A stretch of DNA of 43,782 nt, taken from positions 1 through 43,782 of the forward strand of contig JALTZQ010000149.1 in NCBI GenBank assembly GCA_027046105.1, given 5' to 3'. The first letter of the stretch is position 1; each line of letters begins with the position of its first letter. Position numbers and translations under genes: made by a program. Below the pieces are notes generated by a model. The model saw nothing but the letters and a program-made list of their open reading frames with translations. It was not told the origin of the DNA and made no database searches. This document shows, piece after piece, positions 1 to 8,157 of this stretch. Source of the stretch: Pyrodictiaceae archaeon (GTDB taxonomy: Archaea; Thermoproteota; Thermoprotei_A; Sulfolobales; Pyrodictiaceae).

Positions 1-198
1 CACTGCCTTACGCCTAGGTTCCAATGGTGATGTTATCAGTGTAACTGCTATTGAGGCTGCCGCCATAAGGCCTAGAAGTAGGAATATAAATTGCGGTATA
101 CGTGCCATGCCTAGTACTTGTAGGACTAGCAAAGCACCTAGTATCGATACTAAAGTAATGGCGATATGCATTGCTTTACGTGAAAGACTATAGCTCAT
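1..198 (-). CDS. small membrane protein downstream of SPFH gene (3' end outside window)
   Basis: A reading frame opens at the ATG at 198 and stays open to the window edge, giving 66 residues of a protein whose C-terminus lies outside. It starts MSYSLSRKAMHIAITLVSIL and shows two hydrophobic segments (about residues 10-29 and 34-52) separated by a short basic turn, then a basic stretch (EPRRKAV). It begins only 9 nt after the stop of the SPFH gene, so the two are probably co-transcribed. SPFH proteins are often encoded beside an NfeD-type membrane partner, but the visible part is too short to claim that family. Function is unknown. Confidence 0.6.
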   Translation of the reverse strand, partial: MSYSLSRKAMHIAITLVSILGALLVLQVLGMARIPQFIFLLLGLMAAASIAVTLITSPLEPRRKAV

Positions 199-207
199 GG
201 CTCATCT

Positions 208-1161
208 TTAGCCTCTACCAATAGGTATCATGAAGAATGGTAATTGTGTCTGATTTCCTGTAGGTGGTGCCATTATCACTACTAAGGTGCCATTGTACTT
301 GGGCAGGTTTTGTACAAAGAGGTATGCTATGAGAAGATCCGTGCGGTTACCCAGTGCCTCCGCTATAAGCCTTATTGCCTCCATCTCACCTTGTGCACGT
401 ATTATTCTTGCCTCTCTCTCGCCTTGAGCCTCAATTACTAGTTTCATACGAGTCGCATTAGCTAATGTTATCTGTTTCTGTAACTGATACTGTGCAGCTA
501 GTGCCTCTTGCTGTGCTTTAAGCTTAGCCTCTATAGCATCAAGTACTGATTGAGGAGGCATTATTCTACGAACAGCTATATCAATGATATTTACTGCTAA
601 CCTTATTGTCTCATCCTCTTGCAGCCTTTCGCGTAACGCTGATACTATTACTTGGCTTAGCTCATCACGTTTCTCTATTACCTCAGTAAGACTATACTTG
701 GCTATAACGTCTCGTACAACCTGCCTAATAATAGGGGCCATAACATTTTGCTCGATTTCTCGTCGAGGAGCTGTGGCATACTTCTTAACAATAGTCCTAA
801 TTATGTCTGGATCCTTTCTTATCTCGTACCTAACGGTTACATCAACACTAATCCTTGCACCATCCTTAGTTAAGGCATCTATAGCTGTATTCTCTTCTGC
901 ACGAAAGGTAAGAGTACTAACAGCCACATAGACCTCTTTGGTATACTGCCATGGCGCTTTAACATCGAATGCAGGCCCTATAATCACCTTTACAATATCA
1001 CCCGATAACGGGTCAACAATAGCTATGGCTTCACCAACATCAGCTTGCACAATATTTGATGCAATGATTACCGCAGCGACAACCACAGCTATTAGGGCAA
1101 TCACTATTCTTGTACCCGGTAAACCGAAACGTGGTCCTTCAACCTTCACGGGTACAGCCAT
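208..1161 (-). CDS. SPFH/Band 7 (prohibitin-like) membrane protein
   Basis: A 317-residue prohibitin-family protein. After a short N-terminus there is one membrane helix (about 18-37). An SPFH/Band 7 domain follows (about 38-215), with the usual 'FRAEENTAIDALTKDGARIS' strand and the ISVDVTVRYEI and VIEKRDELSQ segments. A long Ala/Glu/Gln-rich helix (about 212-275, KLKAQQEALAAQYQLQKQ...GEREARIIRAQGE) probably forms the oligomerising coiled coil. Such proteins build membrane-associated rings that scaffold proteases and microdomains. The ATG is preceded by a GGTGGGG Shine-Dalgarno stretch. A TATA-like GACTATTAAG (minus strand, near 1212-1221) lies about 50 nt upstream. The small membrane protein at 1-198 follows in the same operon. 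Confidence 0.88.
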   Translation of the reverse strand: MAVPVKVEGPRFGLPGTRIVIALIAVVVAAVIIASNIVQADVGEAIAIVDPLSGDIVKVIIGPAFDVKAPWQYTKEVYVAVSTLTFRAEENTAIDALTKDGARISVDVTVRYEIRKDPDIIRTIVKKYATAPRREIEQNVMAPIIRQVVRDVIAKYSLTEVIEKRDELSQVIVSALRERLQEDETIRLAVNIIDIAVRRIMPPQSVLDAIEAKLKAQQEALAAQYQLQKQITLANATRMKLVIEAQGEREARIIRAQGEMEAIRLIAEALGNRTDLLIAYLFVQNLPKYNGTLVVIMAPPTGNQTQLPFFMIPIGRG

Positions 1162-1211
1162 TCCCCACCACCCATTACCTAGACGCCAGGAAACGGAAAG
1201 CCGTAAAGGGG

Positions 1212-1221
1212 GCTTAATAGT
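1212..1221. promoter_or_regulatory. TATA-like element between SPFH gene and the 1261 gene
   Basis: The A/T-rich core GCTTAATAG sits about 50 nt before the SPFH start (minus) and about 45 nt before the plus-strand ATG at 1261. The TTAA core reads similarly on both strands, so it could serve either gene. This rests on pattern only. Confidence 0.35.
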
Positions 1222-1260
1222 CTAGGTGTAGAAGGGGACGATTATAGGTGCTAACTGGTT

Positions 1261-1632
1261 ATGCATGTCTTGTGTAGGGAATGGGTTCCGAGGGACCTAT
1301 GTGGTGCTATCATACTTCTCTTGAAAGAAGCTCGTAGATTCCTTGATCCTAATAACACGTTGAATAGCGATGGAAGACGTCTCCTTGAGACTATAGTACG
1401 CCGTCTAATCGATGAAAGACCTGAATATCGTGGAATCATACATAGGGTTAGACGAGAGCCCAGCCTCGAGAATGTTTTACGACTAGCTAACATACTACTA
1501 GACAACGACCCTTCCGAGATACTGTCTATAGGTTTAGGTTATGCTACACCCTACTACACCTCTTATGACTGGGATCCCCTGCGCAGCATAAAGCCTAGAG
1601 GAAATGAACTCCAGAAAGAGGGTTCTTCATAA
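1261..1632 (+). CDS. hypothetical protein, 123 aa
   Basis: I do not recognise this protein. It is a soluble, charged, mostly helical product (for example LLKEARRFLDPNN, ETIVRRLIDERPEYRGIIHRV, ENVLRLANILLDNDPSEI) with no membrane segment and no known motif. The C-terminal part contains a Tyr-rich stretch (GYATPYYTSYDWDP). It starts with ATG at 1261 and ends 8 nt before the convergent stop of the CDF-like gene, which fits a real gene. The antisense frame over 1251-1505 is Arg/Ser-rich and looks like a shadow. Its start region faces the SPFH promoter. Confidence 0.6.
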   Translation: MHVLCREWVPRDLCGAIILLLKEARRFLDPNNTLNSDGRRLLETIVRRLIDERPEYRGIIHRVRREPSLENVLRLANILLDNDPSEILSIGLGYATPYYTSYDWDPLRSIKPRGNELQKEGSS

Positions 1633-1639
1633 TAAGGTA

Positions 1640-2800
1640 TTATGACAAGGAGGAGGTCTCTGGAGTCCCTTGTTCCTTGCTAGTCGAGCTCGTGGCCTCA
1701 TCTTTGCTAGTGTGTATCCCTGCCTGCTGAGGTTGCCTAGCTAGTCGCGCGATAACTTGTGGTTTTTGTTGCTGGTTTTGCTTAGTTCGTCTACGGCCTC
1801 GTCGTGCTATAGCAGGCTTAGTTGAAGATGTAGCTATTCTTGGCCGACGTGATCTCGCAGCAACAAAGCCGCGTAGCACGGGTTCGCGGACACGCATAGG
1901 TTTAGACCATGGAAATAGTATTACTAGTGCTCTAATAACCTCAGGAACCTTCTGTACAATTTCACGTGCGAGTCCTATGGAGATACGGTGTGCAGTTTCT
2001 AAGGTCATGTGTGGAGGAGCCTCTAGCCATACTTCTACTTCGGAGAAAGTGCCAAATGTTTCTACACGTAGCCTTGAGGGTTTACGTCCAAACTTATTGC
2101 GGACGAGCTTCTCTACGTCTTGTCTTGTCTTCTCGACAACACTCGAAGGTCCTGCACCTATTAGGTACATTATAGACTCGTAGACTATTCCTGCCAGACC
2201 ATAATACACGTACGCAGCCGTGGCTAGTACTACTAGTTTCTCCGCAAGAATGTTGTGGGTGAGGTTGGACAATATTATAGCTATACCACCAGCAGCCTCA
2301 AACACAACATCCAATCCCAGCTTCTGTGCAACAGTCTTTATTGAGACAAGGTGTACTTCGATCTTATGAAAAATCTCATGAACCCTCCTTTCTAGGATGA
2401 ATGATACAGCAGCGCTTCCAAGAGGATATAGAGACAGTAGTATTGGTGTAGGCTTAACAGTCCATGTCCCCAGAGTCTTATAGACTACGAGACCCGTCAT
2501 ACCCATAGCTATGAAGGCTACTATCAGTGTAGCTAGTGCTTCAAGGCGCAGGAACTCGTAGCGCGCACGATATGCTAATGCACGGGACGCTGCTAGGTGA
2601 AAGGCAACCATGAGGCCAAGGAATGATATGGCTTCACTAAGCCATACGAATGCTTCCATTAGTATGACATCCGAATTATATACTAGGAGATAGAGTAGTA
2701 TGCCAAGAACCGAGAGGATGGCAGAAATTGAAACCACAATATCTAGTGTTCTAACCATGCGCTTAGCACGTAGTATCTTACGTACTGCTATGTGTCTCAA
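1640..2800 (-). CDS. cation diffusion facilitator (CDF)-like membrane protein with atypical metal site
   Basis: A 386-residue protein with the CDF topology. Six membrane helices lie in the first ~215 residues, then a cytoplasmic alpha/beta domain (about 220-300, RVETFGTFSEVEVWLEAPPHMTLETAHRISIGL) and an unusual basic, low-complexity tail (about 305-386). CDF proteins export Zn, Mn or Fe from the cytoplasm. TM2 here reads MEAFVWLSEAISFLG where the family has ADALHSLSDVLSS, so both Asp are Glu and the His is lost. TM5 (VFEAAGGIAIILS) also lacks the His/Asp pair. Metal transport is therefore uncertain. The TTG at 2800 is chosen because a TATA-like element lies about 45 nt upstream. A shorter start at residue 15 is possible. 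Confidence 0.72.
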   Translation of the reverse strand: MRHIAVRKILRAKRMVRTLDIVVSISAILSVLGILLYLLVYNSDVILMEAFVWLSEAISFLGLMVAFHLAASRALAYRARYEFLRLEALATLIVAFIAMGMTGLVVYKTLGTWTVKPTPILLSLYPLGSAAVSFILERRVHEIFHKIEVHLVSIKTVAQKLGLDVVFEAAGGIAIILSNLTHNILAEKLVVLATAAYVYYGLAGIVYESIMYLIGAGPSSVVEKTRQDVEKLVRNKFGRKPSRLRVETFGTFSEVEVWLEAPPHMTLETAHRISIGLAREIVQKVPEVIRALVILFPWSKPMRVREPVLRGFVAARSRRPRIATSSTKPAIARRGRRRTKQNQQQKPQVIARLARQPQQAGIHTSKDEATSSTSKEQGTPETSSLS

Positions 2801-2840
2801 GCCCTTATCTTTCCTCGTAAAGGGCAGAAGAGAGCCAAGG

Positions 2841-2851
2841 GCTTAATAAAG
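2841..2851 (-). promoter_or_regulatory. putative TATA box of CDF-like gene
   Basis: The minus strand reads CTTTATTAAGC, an archaeal TATA-box-like sequence. A transcription start about 26 nt downstream would fall near 2820, leaving a ~20-nt leader before the TTG at 2800. Confidence 0.45.
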
Positions 2852-2884
2852 CTGGCCCATACGTAACGAGTTAGAGTGTTAAGG

Positions 2885-3595
2885 CTAGAAGCCGAGATAC
2901 GCTTCCCTAATGGCCTTATCGGAGAGTATTTCCTCTACATTTCCAGACTTAATTATCCTACCCATATCCATTATGTAGACATAGTCTGCTATCTTTAGTG
3001 CTGCTGCAACATTCTGCTCAACCAAGAGTATTCCAAGCCCATGCGTCTCCTTAAGCTCCTTTAATGCGGTAAATATATCCATTACTAGTTTAGGTGCTAT
3101 TCCTTGGCTAGGCTCATCTAGTAGGAGAAGTCTAGGCTTAGTCATCAAGGCCCTAGCTATAGCCAGCATTTGTTGTTCTCCACCACTTAGTGTACCTGCC
3201 TTCTGCTTTCTACGCTCACGCAATATTGGAAACAATGCGTATACTAGGTCTAGCATGTCAGAGACCTTGTCTAAACGGCCTCCGTGAACATATGCTCCAA
3301 GTATAAGATTCTCTTCAACACTTAGCTCAGGGAAGAGTCTTCTACCCTCTGGTACTAATGTCATACCAAGCTTAACTTTCTCATGAGGCTTTAGCCTTGT
3401 TACGTCATTGTTATTGAAAACTATTTTGCCACGCCATGGTTTCACAATACCCATGATTGTCTTCATTAGCGTTGTTTTGCCAGCACCATTTGGGCCAAGA
3501 ACTGCAACAATACTAGCTTTACCAACACTTAGCGTAACACCCCAGAGAACCTGCATTTCACCGTAGCCTGATTCAAGGTCTTCAACAACGAGCAT
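2885..3595 (-). CDS. livF: branched-chain amino acid ABC transporter ATP-binding protein (LivF type)
   Basis: One of the two ATPases of a LivHMGF-type importer, acting on the cytoplasmic face of LivH/LivM. Counting from the upstream ATG at 3616, the Walker A motif GPNGAGKTT is at 41-49, the signature LSGGEQQ at 143-149 and Walker B LLLLDEPS at 163-170. A switch His replacement region (LLVEQNV) follows, which is the Leu-Val-Glu-Gln form typical of LivF. I prefer the internal ATG at 3595 (MLVVEDLESGYG). It matches usual LivF N-termini and has a G-rich Shine-Dalgarno 8 nt upstream, while the ATG at 3616 has none. It is the last gene of the liv operon. Confidence 0.93.
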   Translation of the reverse strand: MLVVEDLESGYGEMQVLWGVTLSVGKASIVAVLGPNGAGKTTLMKTIMGIVKPWRGKIVFNNNDVTRLKPHEKVKLGMTLVPEGRRLFPELSVEENLILGAYVHGGRLDKVSDMLDLVYALFPILRERRKQKAGTLSGGEQQMLAIARALMTKPRLLLLDEPSQGIAPKLVMDIFTALKELKETHGLGILLVEQNVAAALKIADYVYIMDMGRIIKSGNVEEILSDKAIREAYLGF

Positions 3596-3630
3596 TAGCT
3601 GAGTCCCCCCAGCCATAGGAAGATTCTTGC

Positions 3631-4398
3631 CTAGCTACGAATAAGTGATTGAATTAGTCTCGCTCCTTCTTCACCGAGATATATTTCAGCCAGCTTAGGG
3701 CTGCGGATAACCTCATCAAGGCTGCCATCAAGGACGACTTTACCTTGATGCATCACTATGAGTCTCTCTGCAAAGGATACCACAGCTTTCATTACGTGCT
3801 CGACTAGTGCGACAACAGATATATTCATTTCATCGCGTATTCTCTTAACCACCATTACTATTTTTTCTATCTCAGCAGAGCTCAAACCAGCCATAACCTC
3901 GTCAAGGAGGAGAAGCTTCGGCTTCATAGCTAAAGCTCTAGCAAGTTCAAGCAACTTCTTTTCCGGTGCCGTTAACTTAGCCGCCAGTTCAAACCTTTTT
4001 TCATATAATCCAACTAAACGTAGAACCTCATCTGCTTCCTCAAGTGCATCAAAGGCAAAGATGCTAGTAGAGCCTTTACCGAATAAAGCACCTATAGCCA
4101 CATTTTCGCGAACAGTGAGGCCGCCCCAAGGTCTCGGTATTTGAAAGGTTCTAGCTATACCCATTCGCGCTCTTGCATAAGGTGGTAGATTTGTCACATC
4201 GCGGCCCTCAAAGTATATTCGACCTGTATCCGGCCTATAGACGCCATTAATTAAGTTGAAGAGCGTTGTTTTACCACTACCATTAGGGCCTATAATCCCT
4301 ACTAACTCGCCATGGTTGATGGTGAAGCTAACATTGTTTACTGCAATTATGCCTCCGAACCTTTTGGTAACATTTTCAAGACGGAGCAACTCAGGCAT
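3631..4398 (-). CDS. livG: branched-chain amino acid ABC transporter ATP-binding protein (LivG type)
   Basis: The second ATPase of the importer, 255 residues. Walker A GPNGSGKTT is at 37-45, the LivG-typical RTFQIPRPWGGLTVRENV Q-loop region at about 83-100, and Walker B LLLLDEVMAGL at 163-172. The H-loop is in VEHVMKAV. The ABC signature is atypical: KLTAPEKKLLELARALA stands where LSGGQQQ is expected. Variants of this position occur in LivG proteins, and only one of the two composite sites need be fully active. The ATG is preceded by AAAGGTGAC at a good spacing. It lies between livM and livF. Confidence 0.93.
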   Translation of the reverse strand: MPELLRLENVTKRFGGIIAVNNVSFTINHGELVGIIGPNGSGKTTLFNLINGVYRPDTGRIYFEGRDVTNLPPYARARMGIARTFQIPRPWGGLTVRENVAIGALFGKGSTSIFAFDALEEADEVLRLVGLYEKRFELAAKLTAPEKKLLELARALAMKPKLLLLDEVMAGLSSAEIEKIVMVVKRIRDEMNISVVALVEHVMKAVVSFAERLIVMHQGKVVLDGSLDEVIRSPKLAEIYLGEEGARLIQSLIRS

Positions 4399-4470
4399 GT
4401 TTAGTCACCTTTACGGGCAAAGGCCTCCTATTGGAAAGGTCAAGCTATCCCACCCAGATATGTGGATAGG

Positions 4471-5514
4471 CTATGTGATGAGCTCACGTAAGCGGGGATC
4501 GCGTAGCCTTTGTCTTATCATGCCCACTATACCCTCTGGCATCGCCACTATAACTGCAAGGAGTAGTGGTGCCAGGAGCAGTAGCTGCAGACCTGGCATC
4601 ATAACGTTTAGGAAATAGCTAAGAGAACCATATAATATGCCTCCAATTACGGGGCCTAGTAGCGTTCCTGCTCCACCTAGCATGACTATAACTATGGCCT
4701 CTACTGTGTAGCCAATGTTAAAGACGTGGTCGGGTTCTACGTATGCGCCTTTGAGGGCCCAGTAGCTTGCTCCAAGGAGGCTTCCTATGGATGCGCTCGC
4801 TGAGAATGCTATCAGTTTATACTTTGTCACGTTTACGCCTAGGGCGCGTGCTGCATCCTCATCTTCTCTTATCGCTTGTAGGGCGAATCCGACTCTAGTA
4901 ACGAGCATTGTGGCTGTAAGGAGTACTGCGAGGACACCGACACTTACTAGGACAGCGTCTGCAACCATTGTCATTAGGAGGTTTGCTCCTTCTCTGCCAA
5001 GTCCCTGTCTCAGCTCTTTAGCAAACGCTATACCTAGGCTTCCACCCCAGATGCCAGCGCCCTCAATTAGGTAGCGTATTCCTTCATTGACGCCTATCGT
5101 TGCTATGGCGAAATACGCGCCTCGGAGACGGAGCGCGATGAGGCCGACTGCTAGAGCCAGCATTAACGCCATTAGGACAGATAGTGAAAGGCCTACGGGT
5201 AGTATGGCCCAGTCTGTTACACCAAGGTATTTTGCTGCCACGGCTATGCCGTAGGCGCCAAGTGCTAGAAAGGCGACGTAGCCGAAATCAACGTAGCCCG
5301 TCATGCCCATGAACATGTTGAAGGCCTGGCCCAGTATAACGTAGAAGAGTATCATTGAGACAAACTGGCTATAAGCTGGGAAAGCGGTGTAGACGGCTGC
5401 TAGCGCTATATAGACGAGTAGCGTTAGCAGGGATCTAGCCAACACGTTTCTAGCGAAGACCGTTACTGTCCTCAATTGTACTGTCTTGGCTAAACCCCCT
5501 ATACTTAACACCAT
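4471..5514 (-). CDS. livM: branched-chain amino acid ABC transporter permease (LivM type)
   Basis: An inner permease subunit of about 347 residues with roughly 9-10 hydrophobic segments. It carries family landmarks FNMFMGMTGYVDFGYVAFLALGAYG near the N-terminus and the coupling-helix region LGVNVTKYKLIAFSASASIGSLLGA. GYTVEAIVIVMLGGAGTLLGPVIGG comes toward the end. It pairs with LivH to form the channel. I choose ATG 5514 (MVLSIGGLAK) because AAGGTGG overlaps the livH stop just upstream. A GTG at 5523 would give three more residues and overlap livH. Confidence 0.93.
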   Translation of the reverse strand: MVLSIGGLAKTVQLRTVTVFARNVLARSLLTLLVYIALAAVYTAFPAYSQFVSMILFYVILGQAFNMFMGMTGYVDFGYVAFLALGAYGIAVAAKYLGVTDWAILPVGLSLSVLMALMLALAVGLIALRLRGAYFAIATIGVNEGIRYLIEGAGIWGGSLGIAFAKELRQGLGREGANLLMTMVADAVLVSVGVLAVLLTATMLVTRVGFALQAIREDEDAARALGVNVTKYKLIAFSASASIGSLLGASYWALKGAYVEPDHVFNIGYTVEAIVIVMLGGAGTLLGPVIGGILYGSLSYFLNVMMPGLQLLLLAPLLLAVIVAMPEGIVGMIRQRLRDPRLRELIT

Positions 5515-5516
5515 GA

Positions 5517-6422
5517 CTACCACCTTTCACCTAGTAGGCCCTGCGGCCTTGCAAGAAGTATTGCAAGAAGGAGAGTAAATGCAATGAACCTAGTGAGTAC
5601 AAGTGGTTGTGCGTCGACGAGGCCTAAACCCGAGGTTAGCCAGCTAAGGAAGGGGTAAGACGCATTCTCGAATAGACCAAATAGTATACCAGCAACAAAC
5701 GCGCCCGTCACAGAGCCTAGCCCACCCATTACGGCTATCACGAACGCCTTGAGGGTATAGGGCTCGCCCATGTATGGGTGTATTCCTGATGCATGGTATA
5801 TTGCTACTAGTGAGCCTGCTACCACGGTTACTGCAATACCCATTGCGAAACTCAATGCATAAACCTTATCAACATCTACGCCTACCACTAGAGCTCCTTC
5901 GCGATCCTGGACAACTGCACGAATAGCTAGGCCGAATCGAGTCTTATATAGGAGTAAATAGACGATAGCAACAATGACAATGGCGAGAACAGCTGCAGCA
6001 ATCTTAGAGACGTAGATGCTTGTTCCAGCTATCTCGACTGAGCCCACGTACCATGTGAATCCTCTAGGATCTGGTTGCCAAAGATTCTTGGCAATCTCCT
6101 GTAGTAAAACACCCATGGCAAAGGTAGCTAGTAGTGTAGCAAGTTCCGGTGCACCTACTAGTCTACGTACGACAGTATAGTAGAAGCCGAGGCCAAGAAG
6201 AATGCCAATAGCTGCTGAAGCAAATATGGAAACCGGAGGAGGTACCCCGAGAAGAGTATACAACCAATAAGTCGTATATGCACCTATCATCATGAAGGCC
6301 CCGTGCCCTACATTAACTATTCTGAGTACACCAAAGATGATGTTAAGGCCAACAGTCATAACCCCATATATCACGCCTAGCAGGAGCCCAAATACTATAA
6401 CGCTAACAACTTGTTCTATCAT
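5517..6422 (-). CDS. livH: branched-chain amino acid ABC transporter permease (LivH type)
   Basis: The partner permease, about 301 residues with about eight hydrophobic segments. Recognisable are GVIYGVMTVGLNIIFGVLRI at the N-terminus, VNVGHGAFMMIGAY, and the coupling region RAVVQDREGALVVGVDVDKVYALSFAMG. YTLKAFVIAVMGGLGSVTGA is near the C-terminus, ending ARPQGLLGERW. The start is ATG 6428 or 6422. GAGGTAG lies 8 nt before 6422 but only 2 nt before 6428, so 6422 is preferred. The gene lies 127 nt behind the binding-protein gene, across a T-rich stretch that may attenuate read-through. Confidence 0.93.
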   Translation of the reverse strand: MIEQVVSVIVFGLLLGVIYGVMTVGLNIIFGVLRIVNVGHGAFMMIGAYTTYWLYTLLGVPPPVSIFASAAIGILLGLGFYYTVVRRLVGAPELATLLATFAMGVLLQEIAKNLWQPDPRGFTWYVGSVEIAGTSIYVSKIAAAVLAIVIVAIVYLLLYKTRFGLAIRAVVQDREGALVVGVDVDKVYALSFAMGIAVTVVAGSLVAIYHASGIHPYMGEPYTLKAFVIAVMGGLGSVTGAFVAGILFGLFENASYPFLSWLTSGLGLVDAQPLVLTRFIAFTLLLAILLARPQGLLGERW

Positions 6423-6499
6423 CTGCATCTACCTCTTCCACGCTATTTACCGGACACTAGGTGTGAAGCCATAGTTTGGATGATAATGAGGTGGACCAA

Positions 6500-6540
6500 A
6501 TGGAGCGGGAAATTAAAAATAATATTATTAAGCTATGGAC
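6500..6540 (-). terminator. T-rich attenuator-like stretch between binding-protein and permease genes
   Basis: On the minus strand, just after the binding-protein stop, the sequence runs GCTTAATAATATTATTTTTAA and contains the palindrome AATAATATTATT followed by T-runs. Archaeal terminators are often simple T-runs. Partial termination here would let the binding protein outnumber the permease. This is inference from position. Confidence 0.35.
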
Positions 6541-6555
6541 ACTTCATTGCTATGT

Positions 6556-7959
6556 CTAGCTGCCTTCAGGCACTGCTTGTTTACCAGCACGTTTCTCGTC
6601 CCATGTTGGTATTGGATAGACTGGTTTGGAGTTTGCAGCTTCAGGCGGCCATATTATCTTCTTTTCACCAGCTTGCCATTGCCCAACAACCATGTCATGG
6701 CCTATTTGGAGGCCTGTCTCTGGGTCTATCACTATTTCCCCGAAGAACGTGTAGAGCTTTAGCTTGTTCATGGTTTCTCTAACATCGTCTGGGTTGAGGC
6801 TTTGTGCTTTCTCTATGGCCTTGGCTATGAAGAGTACTGCTGCCGCTGCTTCGGCTGCATGGTAGGAGGGTTTCATGCCCTCCTTGCCTAGTTTTTGAGC
6901 TGCACGATTATAGTATTGGAGGAACTCCTCTTGGGTGGGACCGTACCATTCATAGCCTTCTGGCGTGTTTTCGGGAGCGTACTTAACACCTATCTCCCAT
7001 TGTGCAGGGTATGCTATGCCTTCAGCTAAGTTGCCTAGTACTTCATAGAACTTAGGTATAGCCGGTGCGACTGTTATTGCTATCAACTTGGCATTTATGT
7101 TGAGTTCAGCAAGTTGTTTAGCTAGTAACTGGCCATCCTGGAAGTGGCTGGCCCCCAATATTACATCGGGTTGAAGCTCTGCTAACTCACGGAGTATTGG
7201 TGTGAGGTCTGTAGCGTCTTTAGGGTAGCTCTTGAAGAACACTACTTCGAAGCCAAGTTCCTCTGCATAGTCTTTTGCACCTTGTGCAACCATTTTTGAG
7301 AACTCATGCTCCTTGTACACAATGGCGATCTTCTTCGCCTCTGGGTCAAGGGCTTTTACCATGTCTAGTACACTAACGAAGTACCTTGATGCAGGAGTTA
7401 GTACTTGTACTACATAATAGTATCCCTGCTGGAATATCTTATCACTAGCACCACCATGGCTAACCATTATAACGCCATACTTGTCTGCTATGGGGGCGGC
7501 TTTGAACGTAAAGCCAGAACCATAGGGGGCTAGAAGGAACTTGACTTTGTCAACAGTTATTAGTCTCTCGACAAGACTCGTTACTCGCTCTGTGCTTGAC
7601 TCGTCATCATAATACTTGATTTCTATGCGATATCTAGTATCGCCAACCACTATCCCGCCATTGTCATTAATCCACATTGCTGCGGCAAGTGCTCCTATAA
7701 GACTCTGTGTTCCCTCTGTCGCATACTTGCCAGAAAGACTAATTGGCATACCAATATACAATGTCTCCTCCTTCACGGGTTGAACGGGGGCTGGGCTAGG
7801 AGAAGCTGTTGGTGAAGGAGAGGGTGTTGGTGAGGGGGATGCTTGTGGAGTAGGTGTTGGTGTTGCTGCTGGCTGGGTTAGGATAAGGGCAGCAGCAACA
7901 GCAATAACTATTACTACTATGACTATCCCAAGAGCCATAGTTTTTGAGATAGCCCTCAT
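6556..7959 (-). CDS. branched-chain amino acid-type ABC transporter substrate-binding protein
   Basis: A Leu/Ile/Val-type periplasmic binding protein of about 467 residues, anchored outside the cell. A hydrophobic N-terminal segment (MRAISKTMALGIVIVVIVIA) is followed by a Thr/Pro/Ser/Ala-rich linker of about 35 residues, probably glycosylated. The type I PBP domain follows, opening ETLYIGMPISLSGKYATEG with GALAAAMWINDNGGI. The ligand could be branched-chain amino acids, amides or other small acids. A longer frame reaches 8010, but a clear TATA box spans 8009-8018, so that start would precede transcription. The ATG at 7959 has GGTGGGTG upstream. The SKTMALG motif could be a class III signal peptide site. 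Confidence 0.92.
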   Translation of the reverse strand: MRAISKTMALGIVIVVIVIAVAAALILTQPAATPTPTPQASPSPTPSPSPTASPSPAPVQPVKEETLYIGMPISLSGKYATEGTQSLIGALAAAMWINDNGGIVVGDTRYRIEIKYYDDESSTERVTSLVERLITVDKVKFLLAPYGSGFTFKAAPIADKYGVIMVSHGGASDKIFQQGYYYVVQVLTPASRYFVSVLDMVKALDPEAKKIAIVYKEHEFSKMVAQGAKDYAEELGFEVVFFKSYPKDATDLTPILRELAELQPDVILGASHFQDGQLLAKQLAELNINAKLIAITVAPAIPKFYEVLGNLAEGIAYPAQWEIGVKYAPENTPEGYEWYGPTQEEFLQYYNRAAQKLGKEGMKPSYHAAEAAAAVLFIAKAIEKAQSLNPDDVRETMNKLKLYTFFGEIVIDPETGLQIGHDMVVGQWQAGEKKIIWPPEAANSKPVYPIPTWDEKRAGKQAVPEGS

Positions 7960-8007
7960 GACACCCACCACTTTACAGTGGGCCGTGATGTTATAGCGGT
8001 TGCTAAC

Positions 8008-8018
8008 CATTTTTAAAT
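8008..8018 (-). promoter_or_regulatory. TATA box of the liv binding-protein operon
   Basis: The minus strand reads TTATTTAAAAATGG, a strong archaeal TATA box. Transcription about 26 nt downstream would begin near 7985, leaving a ~25-nt leader before ATG 7959. It decides the start of the binding protein. Confidence 0.65.
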
Positions 8019-8157
8019 AATCATGCTGAACATAGTTATTCGATAATAGCCGTGTTTTCTCCCTAGTAGGCCTCTACACCGGTCTGACTACCGCTTTTCC
8101 TACATGCATTAACTACTGGAAGAAGGGGTTAGGATTCTGAAAAGACAAGCAGACCAG

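Noticed and set aside
7960..8010. Longer N-terminus for the liv binding protein starting at 8010
   Set aside because: A TATA box covers 8008-8018, so transcription would begin after this start. The ATG at 7959 also has a better Shine-Dalgarno and signal segment.
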